64,000 nt of DNA from Camellia lanceoleosa (GCA_025200525.1 CM045762.1:28493600-28557599); one strand, 5' to 3'; shown: positions 1 to 11,019, counted from the first letter of the stretch. The notes: generated by a model from the sequence alone, not told the origin. Numbers and translations: made by a program.

Positions 1-267
1 ATACTTTTCCTGCATTTCTTGTTTTTGGATTTCTTCAAGGCTCATGGTTCATGAGTTTTTAATTTTTCTTGTTAAATTCTTAGTTTTTATGTTTTTCGAT
101 GTCTCTGTGTTGTATATATATATTAAGACTTGGTAGCTTTGAAATTGTGCTACTTTTTAGATTGAGTGAATTTTGTGTCCTCTCAAGATCACATTACTGG
201 TAATGGAGGGAAAAAGAAATGGGAAATAGAAATGCAGGGAAAAAAAAAATTCAGTTGCCTTGACCGG
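1..267. other. AT-rich flank, no gene seen
   Basis: No coding region or recognisable element was found in these bases. The stretch ends directly at the left terminus of a hAT-like inverted-repeat element. Confidence 0.4.
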
Positions 268-926
268 TAGGGCTGAGCAAGGAATCCGTAAAATCCGTAA
301 TCCGATCCAGTCCAGTCCAATCCGATAAGTTTGGATTGGTTTTTTAAATCCGCAGTTCGGTTCCGGATTGAAGAATTAAAAATCCGTAGTCCACGGATTG
401 GTTCCGGATTGAACCCCACGGTTCCAGATTGGAACCAATCCGGGTCGTATATAAATAGTCTATATTTTTATTATACATCCTCCCCCATAGTATCTTCTCT
501 TATTCTATATGAAATCTAAACTCAAACCTAAAATCATATAATATCTTCTTTTATTACTTTTATTTGTTAGTTTTTAGTTTTAATTTGTAATGGTCTAAAT
601 ACTTATGGTAAAACCAATTTTCTTATGATTGTTTAAATTCTAAAACAGTATGTCGCTATTATAGAAAAACGTGTTGCTATTGTGGAACTAATGTAGCGCT
701 ATGTTTATATTTTTATGAAATTAAAGTGTTATATATATATTTTTTGTTATTTAATTATGTGAATCCGTGGTCCTAAACCGATCCAATCCGTATTTAAATG
801 GATTGGTTCGGATTGGTTCCATGATTTAAACGGATTGGATTGGTTTCAATTTTTCAAGAATCGTAGATAACGGATTGGTCCTGGTTTTACCTCAATCCGG
901 TCCAATCGGGACCATGCTCACCCCTA
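268..926. mobile_element. Non-autonomous hAT-like element
   Basis: The left end reads TAGGGCTGAGCAAGG and the right end, reverse-complemented, reads TAGGGGTGAGCATGG, so the termini form an imperfect inverted repeat of about 15 bp. Subterminal regions are filled with short GGATTGG/CCAATCC motifs in both orientations, as is usual for plant hAT relatives. A possible diverged 8-bp duplication (TTGACCGG / TCGACCAG) flanks it. There is no transposase reading frame; short open frames across it are fortuitous. Class assignment is inference from the ends. Confidence 0.5.
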
Positions 927-1238
927 GGTCGACCAGCTGATTGTCTCGTCGGACGTCCCCTGTCTTTTGATACTAGCTACAATGCAACCGTTGGAGCGAC
1001 TCATATCAGATTGAGGAACTTGCCTTTTTTTTTACTCAAATTTGATGAAAAAATTGATGAATCGTTGGAGATGCTCTAACAATTATAGACCTTATCCGGT
1101 AGAAAAACTCATCTTATAATGGCATCGTCTATTTGCCTCGTGTGTGTAAATATCATCATATGCGTCCGGTGGTTTTTGCCAAGGTTGTTATGACTCCTAC
1201 GCATATCTACACAAACAAAGGTGCACCTATTTTAGAAA

Positions 1239-1404
1239 GAAAATGTTATAGATCTCAAATAATTTATCAATTTTTCTATCAAAACTCTCACATAGGTGTG
1301 GGATCCACACAAATCTACATGTGTGTGGGTCTCATACCCATGTGAGAGTTTTAATAGAAAATTTTGTAGTAGATTATTTGAGATTCCTAACATAACTCAT
1401 TTTG
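1239..1404. mobile_element. Palindromic MITE, copy A
   Basis: The two halves are near-perfect reverse complements: a left arm with GTTATAGATCTCAAATAATTT pairs with a right arm ending AAATAATCT...GAGATTCCTAACATAAC read in reverse. The same family recurs at 10734-10894, where a 9-bp target duplication is visible. Noncoding. Confidence 0.6.
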
Positions 1405-1407
1405 AAA

Positions 1408-1564
1408 GGTTAATTGTAACAAGACCCCTCAACCAGAAGTTACTAGTTAGACTTAATGGTGATATTTAGGACATCGGCTCTTTATCTAGTCCCAAAAGTC
1501 ACTAGTTAGACTTTTGTACATTACAAACCACCAATAAAATAATAATAATAATAATAAATTAATA
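1408..1564. repeat. Duplicated repeat end plus AAT microsatellite
   Basis: The 27-base motif beginning GGTTAATTGTAACAAGACCC at 1408 recurs as a direct repeat at about 1565. A short (AAT)n run lies at about 1535-1556. This looks like a partial copy of the inverted-repeat element that follows. Confidence 0.4.
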
Positions 1565-1957
1565 GGTTAATTGTAACAAGACCCCTCAACCATAAACTAA
1601 TATCACTTTACTTTACTCTTAGGCCTTGTTTAGCAATTATATATTTTAGTTAAAAAGTTAAAAAGCCACTATAAATTATCACATCACTCTCTCTACTTTT
1701 CTGCACATCTTTTATTAAAAAGTCAAAAAATTACTAAAATAGTTTGTTATCAAACGAGGCCTTAATGTACATATGAATCTATAGATATTAACCCCTTATA
1801 TAGATTTTATAAATACATTATTTTTTGAGATAGTTTGAAAGGGGTCTAAAATGGGTGAAAGTGATAAATTTTTATAATTTAAAGTGTACAAGTTCATAAA
1901 TGAGGGGAGTAAGATAATATTAGTTTGTAGTTGAAAAAAGTCTTAGTGTAATTAATC
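1565..1957. mobile_element. Inverted-repeat element with nested Tourist MITE
   Basis: The left end (GGTTAATTGTAACAAGACCC and onward) is matched in inverse orientation by the right end at about 1908-1957 over roughly 50 bp. A Tourist-like MITE sits inside it at about 1622-1764. No protein-coding potential was seen. Confidence 0.5.
1622..1764. mobile_element. Tourist-like (PIF/Harbinger) MITE
   Basis: The termini are GGCCTTGTTTAGCAA and, inverted, GGCCTCGTTTGATAA. They are flanked on both sides by TTA, the 3-bp target duplication typical of PIF/Harbinger elements. The interior is AT-rich and noncoding. Related copies occur at 6381-6630 and 21303-21531. Confidence 0.65.
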
Positions 1958-2181
1958 CAAAAATAAATATAATTACACTAACCTTGGTTACTCAAAAAAA
2001 AATATAAATTTAAAAAAAATTGAGGTTAGGAAAATTGTAATGAACTTTACAAGTATGGCAAAATTACATCAATCCCTTTTAGAATGACTAAATTAATCCA
2101 AACTAATGTAGATGGTGTGTAAACATAAAAGTAAAAGTAAATGCCGTATGCATTTTAGAATAAAAAAATGACAATATTAGA

Positions 2182-2615
2182 TTGCATTTGGTAGAGCTTT
2201 AGAATTATGATTTGAGAATAGAGTTGTGTTTTGAGTTTGTGAGTTTTGAAATTATTATTTGAGTGTGAAAATTTTGTTTGATTATGAATTTTGAAAAGAG
2301 TTTTGAATTGAATTTGGAATAATTGATATGACATATGATATTTGATTAAAAAACTTACAACTTATAACCAAACAAACAACCCAAAATTCTATTCAAAGCT
2401 CATAAGAAATTTTAAAAAATTTGGAAAATATTTTTTATTTAGTATATAAAAAATAACAGGTGCCAATTGCCAAAAAAAATGCACTGTTCCGATCAACCGG
2501 CTGAATGTTCAAGAGGACGACTTGGTAGGCCAAATTTCAAAATTCAAATCCCGCCTAAAATGAGTTTTCAAAAGTGGTGTAAAATTAATTTTTGAAAGTT
2601 GTAACCAAACATCAT
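2182..2615 (+). mobile_element. Dispersed noncoding element, copy A
   Basis: This roughly 430-bp stretch is matched along its length by the reverse complement of 9643-10074. Shared segments include the 'TTTGAGAATAG' region, the 'TTTGAGTGTGAAAA' region and a GATCAACYGRCT core. The ends carry short inverted repeats (GCATTTGGTAG / GTAACCAAACATC inverted), so it is probably a small DNA transposon. Noncoding. Confidence 0.55.
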
Positions 2616-2996
2616 ACTCAAATATAGGTGTGGAGTCATGATTTAAACTATGAATTATTTATAAAAATAAATTCACTATGATGTGAATTCAAATATTAAG
2701 GAAATTGAATATAATTATATTAAACTTGTAGGGTTTTATTATTTTTTTTGGGTAAATTACACTTGCCTTCCCGGAGATTTCTAACAATTAGAGGGATCTC
2801 TCTTGTAGTTTTAATAATTACACTAACCTCCCTTATATTTGAAACTATTATCAAGATTTTCCCATTATTACACTCTGTTAGGGTATTTAACCGAATTTGA
2901 TGTTGTTACGCTAATATCATATCAATAATGACGAAATTACCTCTTAGATGCCTTATCTATTCGAATGAGTAATTTCACTCACTTCTCCTGAGGTTT

Positions 2997-2997
<1 letters not shown>

Positions 2998-3032
<35 letters not shown>
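2998..3032. repeat. (AC)n(AT)n microsatellite
   Basis: A compound dinucleotide repeat, AC units followed by AT units, lies inside the left arm of the Mutator-like element. Confidence 0.9.
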
Positions 3033-3562
3033 TATCAAAGATCCATATATATTTTAACATTATTTTATAAAATTCATACAATATTAAATAAAATTCTTAA
3101 ATTGTTAAAATATTATTAAATTGCTTAATGAAAAAAACCATTAATTTTTATTGATAAAATACTTAAAAATAAACAATCTCTCTAAAATTAATGTTAAGTA
3201 ACATAATTTAATGTAAGACTTGTTCCACACTACATAAACAACACAAAATTTATCATTTTAAGTAATGCATTTATTATTTAAATTTTTTGTAAAAGTTGAA
3301 ATAAATTGATTTATTTTTTTCGGACAATTTGCATCACTTATTTATTCATATGTACAAACATTATTATTTTATCTTTTCTTAATCATACTTTATTCTCAAA
3401 TTTTAATTTTTATCTTTGGGTCATTAAATTTAGGATCACTTACATACAAGTCCCATTTTGTAAACTTATGATCCATTAAGTCCTAGATAAAATTATTTGC
3501 TTCATCAGGTCCTATTAATTTTTAATAAACTAATTTACCCTTCCAACAAACTTCAGGCAAAC

Positions 3563-3795
3563 TGTCTCTGATCCCTATGGCCTTGCTCGAGATCCCGATA
3601 TCCGGATGAACCTGCTTCAACACCTTGAAGATGTAGATCTTGTAGGTCTCAACGCTCTTCTTCGCCCTCTTCTTCTTCTTGTCTCCGGCAGCTGCTTCGT
3701 CCTCCTTGGGCAGCTTCTTCTCCGCCGAAGTTTTTTCGGCGCTGGTGCTCTTCTTCTCCTCCGTCGGCTTCTTCTCAGTGGGCTTCTTCTCTCCC
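3563..3795 (-). pseudogene. Truncated histone H2B fragment
   Basis: Read on the - strand, 3791 to about 3570 encodes a lysine-rich tail of EKKPTEKK type followed by [17 protein letters not shown] and [11 protein letters not shown]. That is the N-terminal tail and first helices of plant histone H2B. The match ends after 'SKA(I)GI', so the rest of the histone fold (normally through about residue 145) is missing. The frame has a TGA just upstream (about 3812), and no H2B start codon is visible. The reading frame is otherwise well preserved and much more GC-rich than its surroundings, which suggests capture of a functional gene by the flanking transposon. It cannot make a working histone. Confidence 0.85.
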
Positions 3796-4071
3796 TTATT
3801 GGCCCATCAACCTTTTTCTTTGATTTACCGATCGCATTATCACTGGGCTTTGACCTGATCTACTTTCTATCATATTATCTCGATCCAACTTCTGGCGATT
3901 CCGAACTCGACCCAGAGGGTTCGCTGGCTTCTCGGGGGTCTTGGAGCTCCATAAAGTCAGATCCGAGTGAGCTTTGGTCATTTGATCGGACGGTAATGGC
4001 TTCGATGATGATGAACCAACCATCTTCTTCGACTTGAACAAATCGAAAGGGTCTGAATCTGAGGATTCCAT
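3796..4071 (-). pseudogene. Captured first-exon fragment, gene not recognised
   Basis: A 91-codon frame on the - strand starts MESSDSDPFDLFKSKK and is acidic then serine/lysine-rich. Upstream of its ATG lie a long (GA)n run and a 'CTAGGGCTT' motif common in plant 5' leaders, so it looks like the promoter-proximal leader and first exon of a nuclear gene. It runs into the H2B fragment in a different frame and ends at a stop. I do not recognise the parent gene. The open frame on the + strand over 3606-4037 is the shadow of these two fragments. Confidence 0.45.
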
Positions 4072-4131
4072 TATTGATGTTGGCAGTAGTAATGGATGGG
4101 GCTTTATAGATAGTTAAATAGATATATATAT

Positions 4132-4132
<1 letters not shown>

Positions 4133-4170
<38 letters not shown>
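4133..4170. repeat. (GA)n microsatellite
   Basis: A near-perfect GA dinucleotide run, with a second imperfect GA tract at 4240-4260. Both fall in the apparent 5' leader of the captured exon (a CT tract on the coding - strand). Confidence 0.9.
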
Positions 4171-4172
<2 letters not shown>

Positions 4173-6380
4173 GATAACGTATATGTTTGGAGGACGGTGG
4201 TTTTCACCGAGTTCACAGATGCTACGCCACTACCATTAGAGAGAAAGAAAGAGAGAGAGATCTAGGGCTTTTTGAAATTGAGGACCTTCTCGGTTTATAA
4301 TATTCTCAATTTTAATTATGAAAAAAATTGAGAAATTTCTCAAAATTGATAATTATAAATTTCTTAGTTTTGATAATATTCTTAGTTCATACTAGAAAAA
4401 AATTGAAAATTTTCTTAGTTTTGATAATTATAAATTGAGAATATTCTCAGTTTTGAAATTGAGAACATTCTCAATTTGGGAATTAAAGGGCAAAATGTCT
4501 TTTTACCTCTAAATGAGACTTATTGGTTCAAAAACTTTTTAATAGGACCTAAGTTACCACCAAATATGTAAATAGGACTTTTAGATAATTAATCCTTAAA
4601 TTTATAGTCGATGCATATTTTTTTTTTAAAAAAATGTAAGTTAAATTTTTACATGATTAAAAAAATTTAAAATTAAATATAGAAGTAAAAAAAATATAAT
4701 CATCTCACAATAAATTAAAATTAGTTGATAGGCAATGAAGGATTACGAAATCTTAGAATTAATTTCTCACATTCATTAATGGTTATATTTTATTTTATTT
4801 TATTTTTTTATAAAAGTTCAAAAACTTGTGGAAAAAAATAGAGTCAAGAAATTTAATTTATATTTTGAAAAAATTATGAAAGATAAATAATAATTTCATA
4901 TATATTTAATAGGGTAAATTAAATTTAGTGCATTTAAGATTAGTGTTGATAACCCCAGAGAAGGTAAGATTTTTTTTTTTTGTTACTTATATATTTATTT
5001 TTAAATTTTTTTCAATCATGTATGAATAATTAATTTACATTTTTTTGAATATGCATCAATTAGAAGTTTAATGGCACAAAGAAAAAAAAAATATTGGAAA
5101 ATAATATTGAGAAAAGATAAAATAATAGTTTTTTTACATATGAATAAATAAGTAATGCAAATTGCAAAGAAAAAAATAAATGCATTTATTTCAACTTTAA
5201 GAAAAATTAAATAATAATTGCATTACTTAAAATGATAAATTTTATGTTATTTATGTAGTGTGAAATAAATCTTATATTAAATTATTAGAATATTATCTAA
5301 CATTAATTTTAGAGAGAAAAAAAAAAAATCTAGAATTTATTAGTTTTAAAGTTTCGCTCCCAAGGGCTTCTGTTAATACACTACCATTTTGGTGTAAACA
5401 AGAAATAAATTACCCTACAAAAATACTAAAAATTTGGACGGAAATAGCAATATGGTATTTAATGTAAAGGTGCAACAATATATATCACAAACAACTATTA
5501 AGGAAAAATAACAATTCAGTGTAAATTTAAAAAAATAAATAAATCAAATCAGTGATAAAATTTATTTTTAAGTATTTTATCAATGAAAATTAAGTTTTTT
5601 TATTAAATGTATTACTAATATCTTAACAATTTAGAGATAAATAATTTGTTTACATATGAATAAATAAGTAGGACAAATTGCTGGAAAAAAAAAATTAATC
5701 CATTTGTTTCAACTTAAAAAAGAAAAGAAAAAAAAAATTAATAATAAATGTATCAATTAAAATTGATAATTTTTTCGTTATTTATATAGTGTGAAATAAG
5801 TCTTATATGTGTTATATAATTAGAGTCTTATATTAAATTATTAATGTATTATGTTAAAATATATATGGGTCTTTAATAATATATATTCAAAATCTCATGA
5901 AAGGTGAGTGAAAAATTTCATTTAAACAACTTATAGTTGATTTGATAGCTTTTATCTTCTTGTTTAATTCAAAAGGGTAATATGGGCATTTTGAATAGTT
6001 AATTAACTGTTTGTGCTAAATTAATAGAGTGGGGGAATCTTAATATTGTGAGCAAAAGCAAGGAAGATTTTTATAATTATTGAAATCATAGAAGAAGTTT
6101 ATGCATTTGTCATAAACTTCAGGGGATGTAAGTGTAATTTATCCTTTTTTGTAAGACTAAATTTGTTCAACACTAACTAGTAGAATTGGCAAAAAAATTG
6201 GCGTAATTATGTTCGGTCTTAGTAATCCGAACAATAAGATCGAACAATCATAAGATATTCCGTAATCAAGAGGTTGAATAATTTTGGTTTGTTTAGCAAA
6301 CTAGAACAACCAAACGGATTTTAACTCATTTTTTTTTCTCTTCAAATAGTATGGAACTATATCAAAATGATAGGAAACAC

Positions 6381-6630
6381 GGGTTCGTTTGGGAATGACT
6401 CATTTGGACTCTTTTGGCTCTTTAAACCACAAAAGACAAAATAGGCTATTTGATCCACAACAGACAAAACATCACATCCAACCTATAATCATTACACTCT
6501 TCTCTCACAAAAAAAGTCAAAAAAATCAAAAAGCTAAAAAGTTCATCCCAAACCAAGCTTTTGAGCCCAGGCTCAAATAACCAAAAAAGTCAAAAAGTCA
6601 AAAAGCCAACTCACTTTCCAAACGGAGGCA
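6381..6630. mobile_element. Tourist-like MITE (diverged)
   Basis: The left end GGGTTCGTTTGGGAA and the inverted right end GCCTCCGTTTGGAAA are the Tourist-type GGCCTCGTTTGG terminus with changes. The interior has repeated AAAAAGTCAAAAAG words, as in the 21303-21531 copy. Noncoding. Confidence 0.5.
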
Positions 6631-7420
6631 AACATCTCCAAACTCTCAAATCTTATATATGACCTATTTACAATTATCCTATATATGTTTTGACTACGAT
6701 TTTCTAAATTTTTGTTATATCTTGCTTTTGTTTTTTATTTATAATTTTATGTTCTTATGGTGTGTGTGTAGGAGTTGCAAAGAGATTGAAAGAGTGAGAC
6801 AACGGAAGAGAATGGCAATGGGAAGTGACTGAGAATTTTTGTAATTTTTTTTTAAAAATATTTAGTGAAAGTTGGATTTTTACAAATTGTATACTCTTTT
6901 AAGTATATCTATATTAAGTGAATATAAAAATAAAAATAAAAATTGATCAAAATATTTAAAAAAATTACTAAAAATAATAAAATACTTATTAAAAAAACTG
7001 TTTTTACAAACTTCAAAAGTTGTTTTTCACCCAAAAAATAAAAATAAAAAAAATTTAAAGGCTAACGGACAACAACCACGCTTAGATCCAACGGAAATAC
7101 TATTCGCACCATCCCAGCCCAATTCATTAAAGCTAGGGGCTTAGTCTGGGCTAAAATTTCACTCAACTGATGAGCTTGAGCTGGTCCGGGCCGGGGCAGT
7201 TTTTTTGGGGCCGAAGCGTTGAAGCTTGATCATACAAAATTACGAATCCTTTATATGTATAGTTAATTACAATTTACCTCACAAATATCATTGACTATTA
7301 AGGCTAAGTATAAGGTTATTCGAACCGCAGAAACCACCCAATTCAATGCAAGCCATATATAAATGGGCCATTTCGAGTGTAGAGTAGAGTCAAGTACGGT
7401 TTAGATTATTCCTTTATTGT
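6631..7420. other. AT-rich intergenic sequence
   Basis: No gene, RNA or well-bounded repeat was seen. A slightly GC-richer patch at 7060-7230 has no usable frame. Confidence 0.3.
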
Positions 7421-8134
7421 AGGTTGTGGGCGTATTGCAGGTTTCACCCACATCTGCAAACACCCGCCTGCACTAAACCTTTTTTTTAAAAAAAAAACTT
7501 CAGATTTGCATGCTTTAATTGTTGATACTAGTGCAAATTTAATTCTTAAGCAGAATATTCAATTTGACAAAGCAAAGGCCGAGATCTTGGGTAAGAGGAG
7601 ATCTATTATTATTTTTATTGTTGATGCTGGTGCAAATGAACATTTCTTTAATACAGTTCCTACCCCAGTATTTTATTTTATTTTTTATTCTTTTTTTTAT
7701 TTATTGTTTAATACTATTCTACTTATCTTCTGAATGCAAAAAAACACAATTATATATAGAAGTAGTATTAAGGAAAGTCTTCTCCATTTATCAGTATATG
7801 TGTTTATGTAATTTCATTTCCCTTATAGTATATATTTTTCATTTCCCTTATGTTATGTATATATACATACATAATATATACTCACAACTGTTGTATTTTT
7901 AATTTTATAAGTTTTAATTTATTAATTATTATTGTTCTAAAGTAATAGGGAAAAACATGCCAAGTTTTGTTTTTTTAAGGAAAAATTCCAATTCGCAAAC
8001 CGCCCACATATCCGCATAAATTGTAATCCGCACTGCGAGCGGTTGCGAGTTCAAATTTTCCTAAACCTTAAACATGCAGGCGGGTACAAATCGCAAACCG
8101 AATCGTCCAAAACTGATCCGCGACCACCCCTATT
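7421..8134. mobile_element. Possible hAT-like element with exon-like insert
   Basis: The right end, inverted, begins TAGGGGTGGTCGCGGATCAG, a hAT-style terminus. The left end TAGGTTGTGGGCGTATTGCAG is a weak match. Both subterminal regions carry GCGGGT/ACCCGC and 'cctaaacct' motifs. Between them, about 7504-7590 resembles an exon: it follows CAG and precedes GGTAAGAG, with an open frame starting MHALIVDTSANL. I do not recognise that peptide. Boundaries and class are uncertain. Confidence 0.3.
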
Positions 8135-8149
8135 GACTATTGACTATTG

Positions 8150-8585
8150 ACTTAAATCCTTTTAACTTAAAAATTATACATTTATGCCCTTCAACTATGG
8201 ATTTTTTAGTAATTACGTATTGGCTAAAAATAAGCTTACAAAAAACAAAATAAAAAAAACAAGTTGGTTCAGTACATTTCTAATCTTTTGATTTTTTTTC
8301 TAATAACTTTTTAGTATAAACCAATTTGGATCATTAGAATATTTTTGTGAGAAATGAGTTTAGCAAATAAAATTAGTTTTTTCTTTTCTTTTTAAAACCA
8401 AAATGAATTTTTTTAGTCAATAAATTAATTTTTAAAAAGTTATAAAAAATCGAAGAAAGACTCCCATTCTAGAGGATGAAAGTTAAATAATTTTAATAGT
8501 TGAGAGGTTTAAATGCATGATTTTAAAGTTGAGGGGACAAAATGATATTTCATGATGGTTAAAGGGATAAAGTGTTATTAACTCT
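8150..8585. mobile_element. Inverted-repeat MITE
   Basis: The left arm ('CCTTTTAACTTAAAAATT...TGCCCTTCAACT') is mirrored by the right arm at about 8490-8580 ('AGTTGAGGGGACAAAATG...AAAGGGATAAAG'). The arms are about 55-90 bp and diverged. Noncoding; the terminal triplication of TATTGAC lies at the left edge. Confidence 0.4.
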
Positions 8586-9175
8586 TATATATAAGTTTAT
8601 AAATACCTCTAAAATTGTTTCTTCATTTGGCTAAAATAAATATTAAAAAAAAAAATCTTCTATCTTATTTTTGTCTTTTCTAAAAAAATTTCAATTATTT
8701 TATTTTATTTTTTAATTTTTAAGTTTGTTTTGGCTAAAAGATTCTAAAAACTTACCAAAAAAATAAATTAATATACTAAAAATGAAAATAAGTCAAATTT
8801 CAATTACAAATAAATAAATAAATAAATAAAAACTTACCAAAATTGGGTTGCATTTATATTTTCTGAAATCTATCCAAAAAATTATGTTTATTTATTTTTA
8901 AGATCGTCTAATTGAATCAGATTTAAAAAATACATAAATATGGCAATATATTCCACCTCGCCCTAGTTTGCGTGATTTTCCTCAGGCTCAACAACAAAAC
9001 GAATAGGGAGTGGCATTTGCTTTCACCTCCATATTTTTCCGTATTAAATAAATAATATATATTTTAATTTTTAAAATAATAAGTATAAAACACCAAAACA
9101 TTCATATATCTCCCATTTTTCTTATCCTTCTAATTTTTATTACTTATCAATACTTATTTTCTTACATGTTATACA
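8586..9175. other. AT-rich intergenic sequence
   Basis: Nothing codable or structurally distinct was seen apart from short A/T runs and an (AAAT)n tract near 8810-8830. Confidence 0.3.
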
Positions 9176-9309
9176 CTCCCTCCATCTCATGTTGTTGGTC
9201 CACCATTTTTCCTTTTTTTGATGTGCCAAAATATTTATTTATCATTTTGAAAAGTCAAAATACAAAATTCTAAAGTATTTCAAAACTACCATTTAAAAAT
9301 AATTAAGTG

Positions 9310-9343
<34 letters not shown>

Positions 9344-9590
9344 TATTTAAGTCACATCATCTTATTTTAAATTTTAAATCACATCACCTCTCTAACACAT
9401 CAAAACCAAACTCAAAACCCAACTCATATTTCAAAAAAAAAAAAAAAAGACTTATTTTTTCTTTCCCAAACTAGGCCAATAATGGGAATAAAATGAAGAA
9501 TATGCTAACTTAATATATTTTGATTTGATTTTAAAATAATAATTACATGTTTTACTAAAAAGTTAAAATTTTAGATTGACGCAAAGAGTA
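9176..9590. mobile_element. Stowaway-like (mariner) MITE with a nested insertion
   Basis: The left end CTCCCTCCATCTCATG is the classic Stowaway/mariner terminus. The right end (TTGACGCAAAGAGTA) is a decayed version of the inverted end. It is interrupted by a 31-base A run (9310-9340) and a segment (9341-9480) similar to 60185-60330, evidently another MITE. Confidence 0.55.
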
Positions 9591-9642
9591 AGACTCTATT
9601 TGTTTGAGTTTTGGAACTTTAGTTTCAATCAGTGGTTTTCAC

Positions 9643-10074
9643 GTGGTGTTTGTTTATAACTTTTAAAAATTAATTTCCCGCTAACTTTTAAAAACTCGGT
9701 CGAAGGCAGAAAAATTTGAGTTAACCGATCGTCTAGTCAGTTGATCGGAGCAATACAATTTTTAAAAAAATTTTTTTGCAATTGACGCTTGTTAATTTTT
9801 ATATATTCAACAGAAAAAATATTTTCTGAATTTTAAAATTTTTTTTAGGAGCTTTAATAAAATTTTGAATTGTGTATTTAATTATAAGTTGTAAGTTTTT
9901 GTATTAAATATCATACGTCATATCAAAAATTTCTCACTTAATTCAAAGTTCTTTTTAAAACTCTTTCATCAAATAAATTTTTCACACTCAAATTATAATT
10001 TTAAAATTTATAAATTTAAAATACAACTCCTATTCTCAAATTATATTTAAAAAATTCTACGGAACGCTACCTAA
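9643..10074 (-). mobile_element. Dispersed noncoding element, copy B
   Basis: This is the reverse-oriented partner of 2182-2615, alignable over almost the whole length with moderate divergence. No coding potential was seen. Confidence 0.55.
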
Positions 10075-10312
10075 TTTTTTTATCATTACCGTCTCTGCCT
10101 CAATAAAATAAGAGACAGGGACAAGCGCTATAAACCCACCATATTATTGTCATTCTTAAAAATAAAAAGTAAAAAAGTGACATAATTGGTTCAATACATT
10201 TGAAAAAACCATATATTTACTTTTAAAAAAAAAAAAAAAACTGCTCCCTAGTTGGTTCAATACATTTTTTGGGGCAAAATTACAAATACACACCTTAAAT
10301 TTTAGGATAAAT

Positions 10313-10649
10313 TATAAATATATCTCCTGAGATTTGATTAAAATATAAATCGCTCTTGTGATTTTGGAAATTACATTCCACTCCCTGAAGTTTCTAATTT
10401 CATAACAAATCGCATTTTTTATTAATAAATCATCAAGTCAATTAACAGTTTTTAATGATATTATAAATATATTTCAATTAATAATTTATGTAATTTTATT
10501 ATTGTATAGGAAAATAATTATGAATTTTATTTTTTAGTTAATTATGTTAAATAAAAAATTATAGTAAGGGGCATTTATAATTTTTCAAACTGCATGAGAC
10601 AATCTATATTTTAAGCAAATCTCATGAGGTGTATTTATAATTTATTCTA
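10313..10649. mobile_element. MITE with about 45-bp inverted repeats
   Basis: The left AGGATAAATTATAAATATAT and onward pairs with the inverted right AGAATAAATTATAAATACAC over about 45 bp. AAATTTT abuts both ends as a probable target duplication. A second, broken copy of this family follows at about 10668-13158. Confidence 0.6.
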
Positions 10650-10733
10650 AATTTTACTTAAAATATGATTTGAACCATATGATTCTATGAAATTACGTCT
10701 TTTCCCTCGAAATTTTTAATTTCATAACAAATG

Positions 10734-10894
10734 GGGTTATGCTAGAGACCTCAAATGATTTATCAAAATTTATACCAAATTTCTTACATGGGTATAAGAG
10801 CCATACACTTGTGAGTTTGTTTGTATGAGTTCCACACCATATAAGATGTTTGGTAAAAAAATTGGTAAATCATTTGGGATCCATAACATTTTCC
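10734..10894. mobile_element. Palindromic MITE, copy B, with 9-bp target duplication
   Basis: TAACAAATG occurs immediately before (10725-10733) and after (10895-10903) the element. The arms share GTTATG...CTCAAATGATTTA with the inverted right end. A perfect 9-bp duplication points to a Mutator-superfamily non-autonomous element. It is related to 1239-1404. Confidence 0.75.
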
Positions 10895-11019
10895 TAACAA
10901 ATGACCAATTTTATCAATAAATTATCAAGTCAATTAATAATTTTTAATGGTGTTACAAATTTATTTCAATTAATAATTTAAGTTATTTTATTATTATATA
11001 GAAGAATAGTCAAAAATTT

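Larger units (their letters stand above)
3420..4610. mobile_element. Inner inverted-repeat element carrying gene fragments
   Basis: The left arm (about 3420-3545, with AAGTCCTAG and AGGTCCTATTAA words) is mirrored by the right arm (about 4490-4610, with TTAATAGGACCTAAG and AGGACTTTTAGA). Between the arms lie an H2B fragment and an unidentified exon on the - strand, then a short array of TTCTCAATTTTGA-type repeats at 4290-4480. It may be nested in, or be the core of, the larger element. Confidence 0.45.
2751..6144. mobile_element. Mutator-like element with very long inverted arms (gene-capturing)
   Basis: The left terminus GGTAAATTACACTTGCC is mirrored by the right terminus ending GTGTAATTTATCC. 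The inverted similarity extends inward for many hundred bases: 2751-3400 against 5090-5340, and again against 5520-6144, because the right arm appears partly duplicated. TTTTTTG flanks both ends, but it is too simple to be strong evidence of a target duplication. Inside lies a second inverted-repeat element (about 3420-4610) carrying host gene fragments. Long arms with captured host exons fit a Pack-MULE; no transposase was seen. Confidence 0.5.

Noticed and set aside
3606..4037. 143-codon open frame on the + strand, leucine-rich
   Set aside because: It is the antisense shadow of the H2B and first-exon fragments, whose - strand reading is recognisable.
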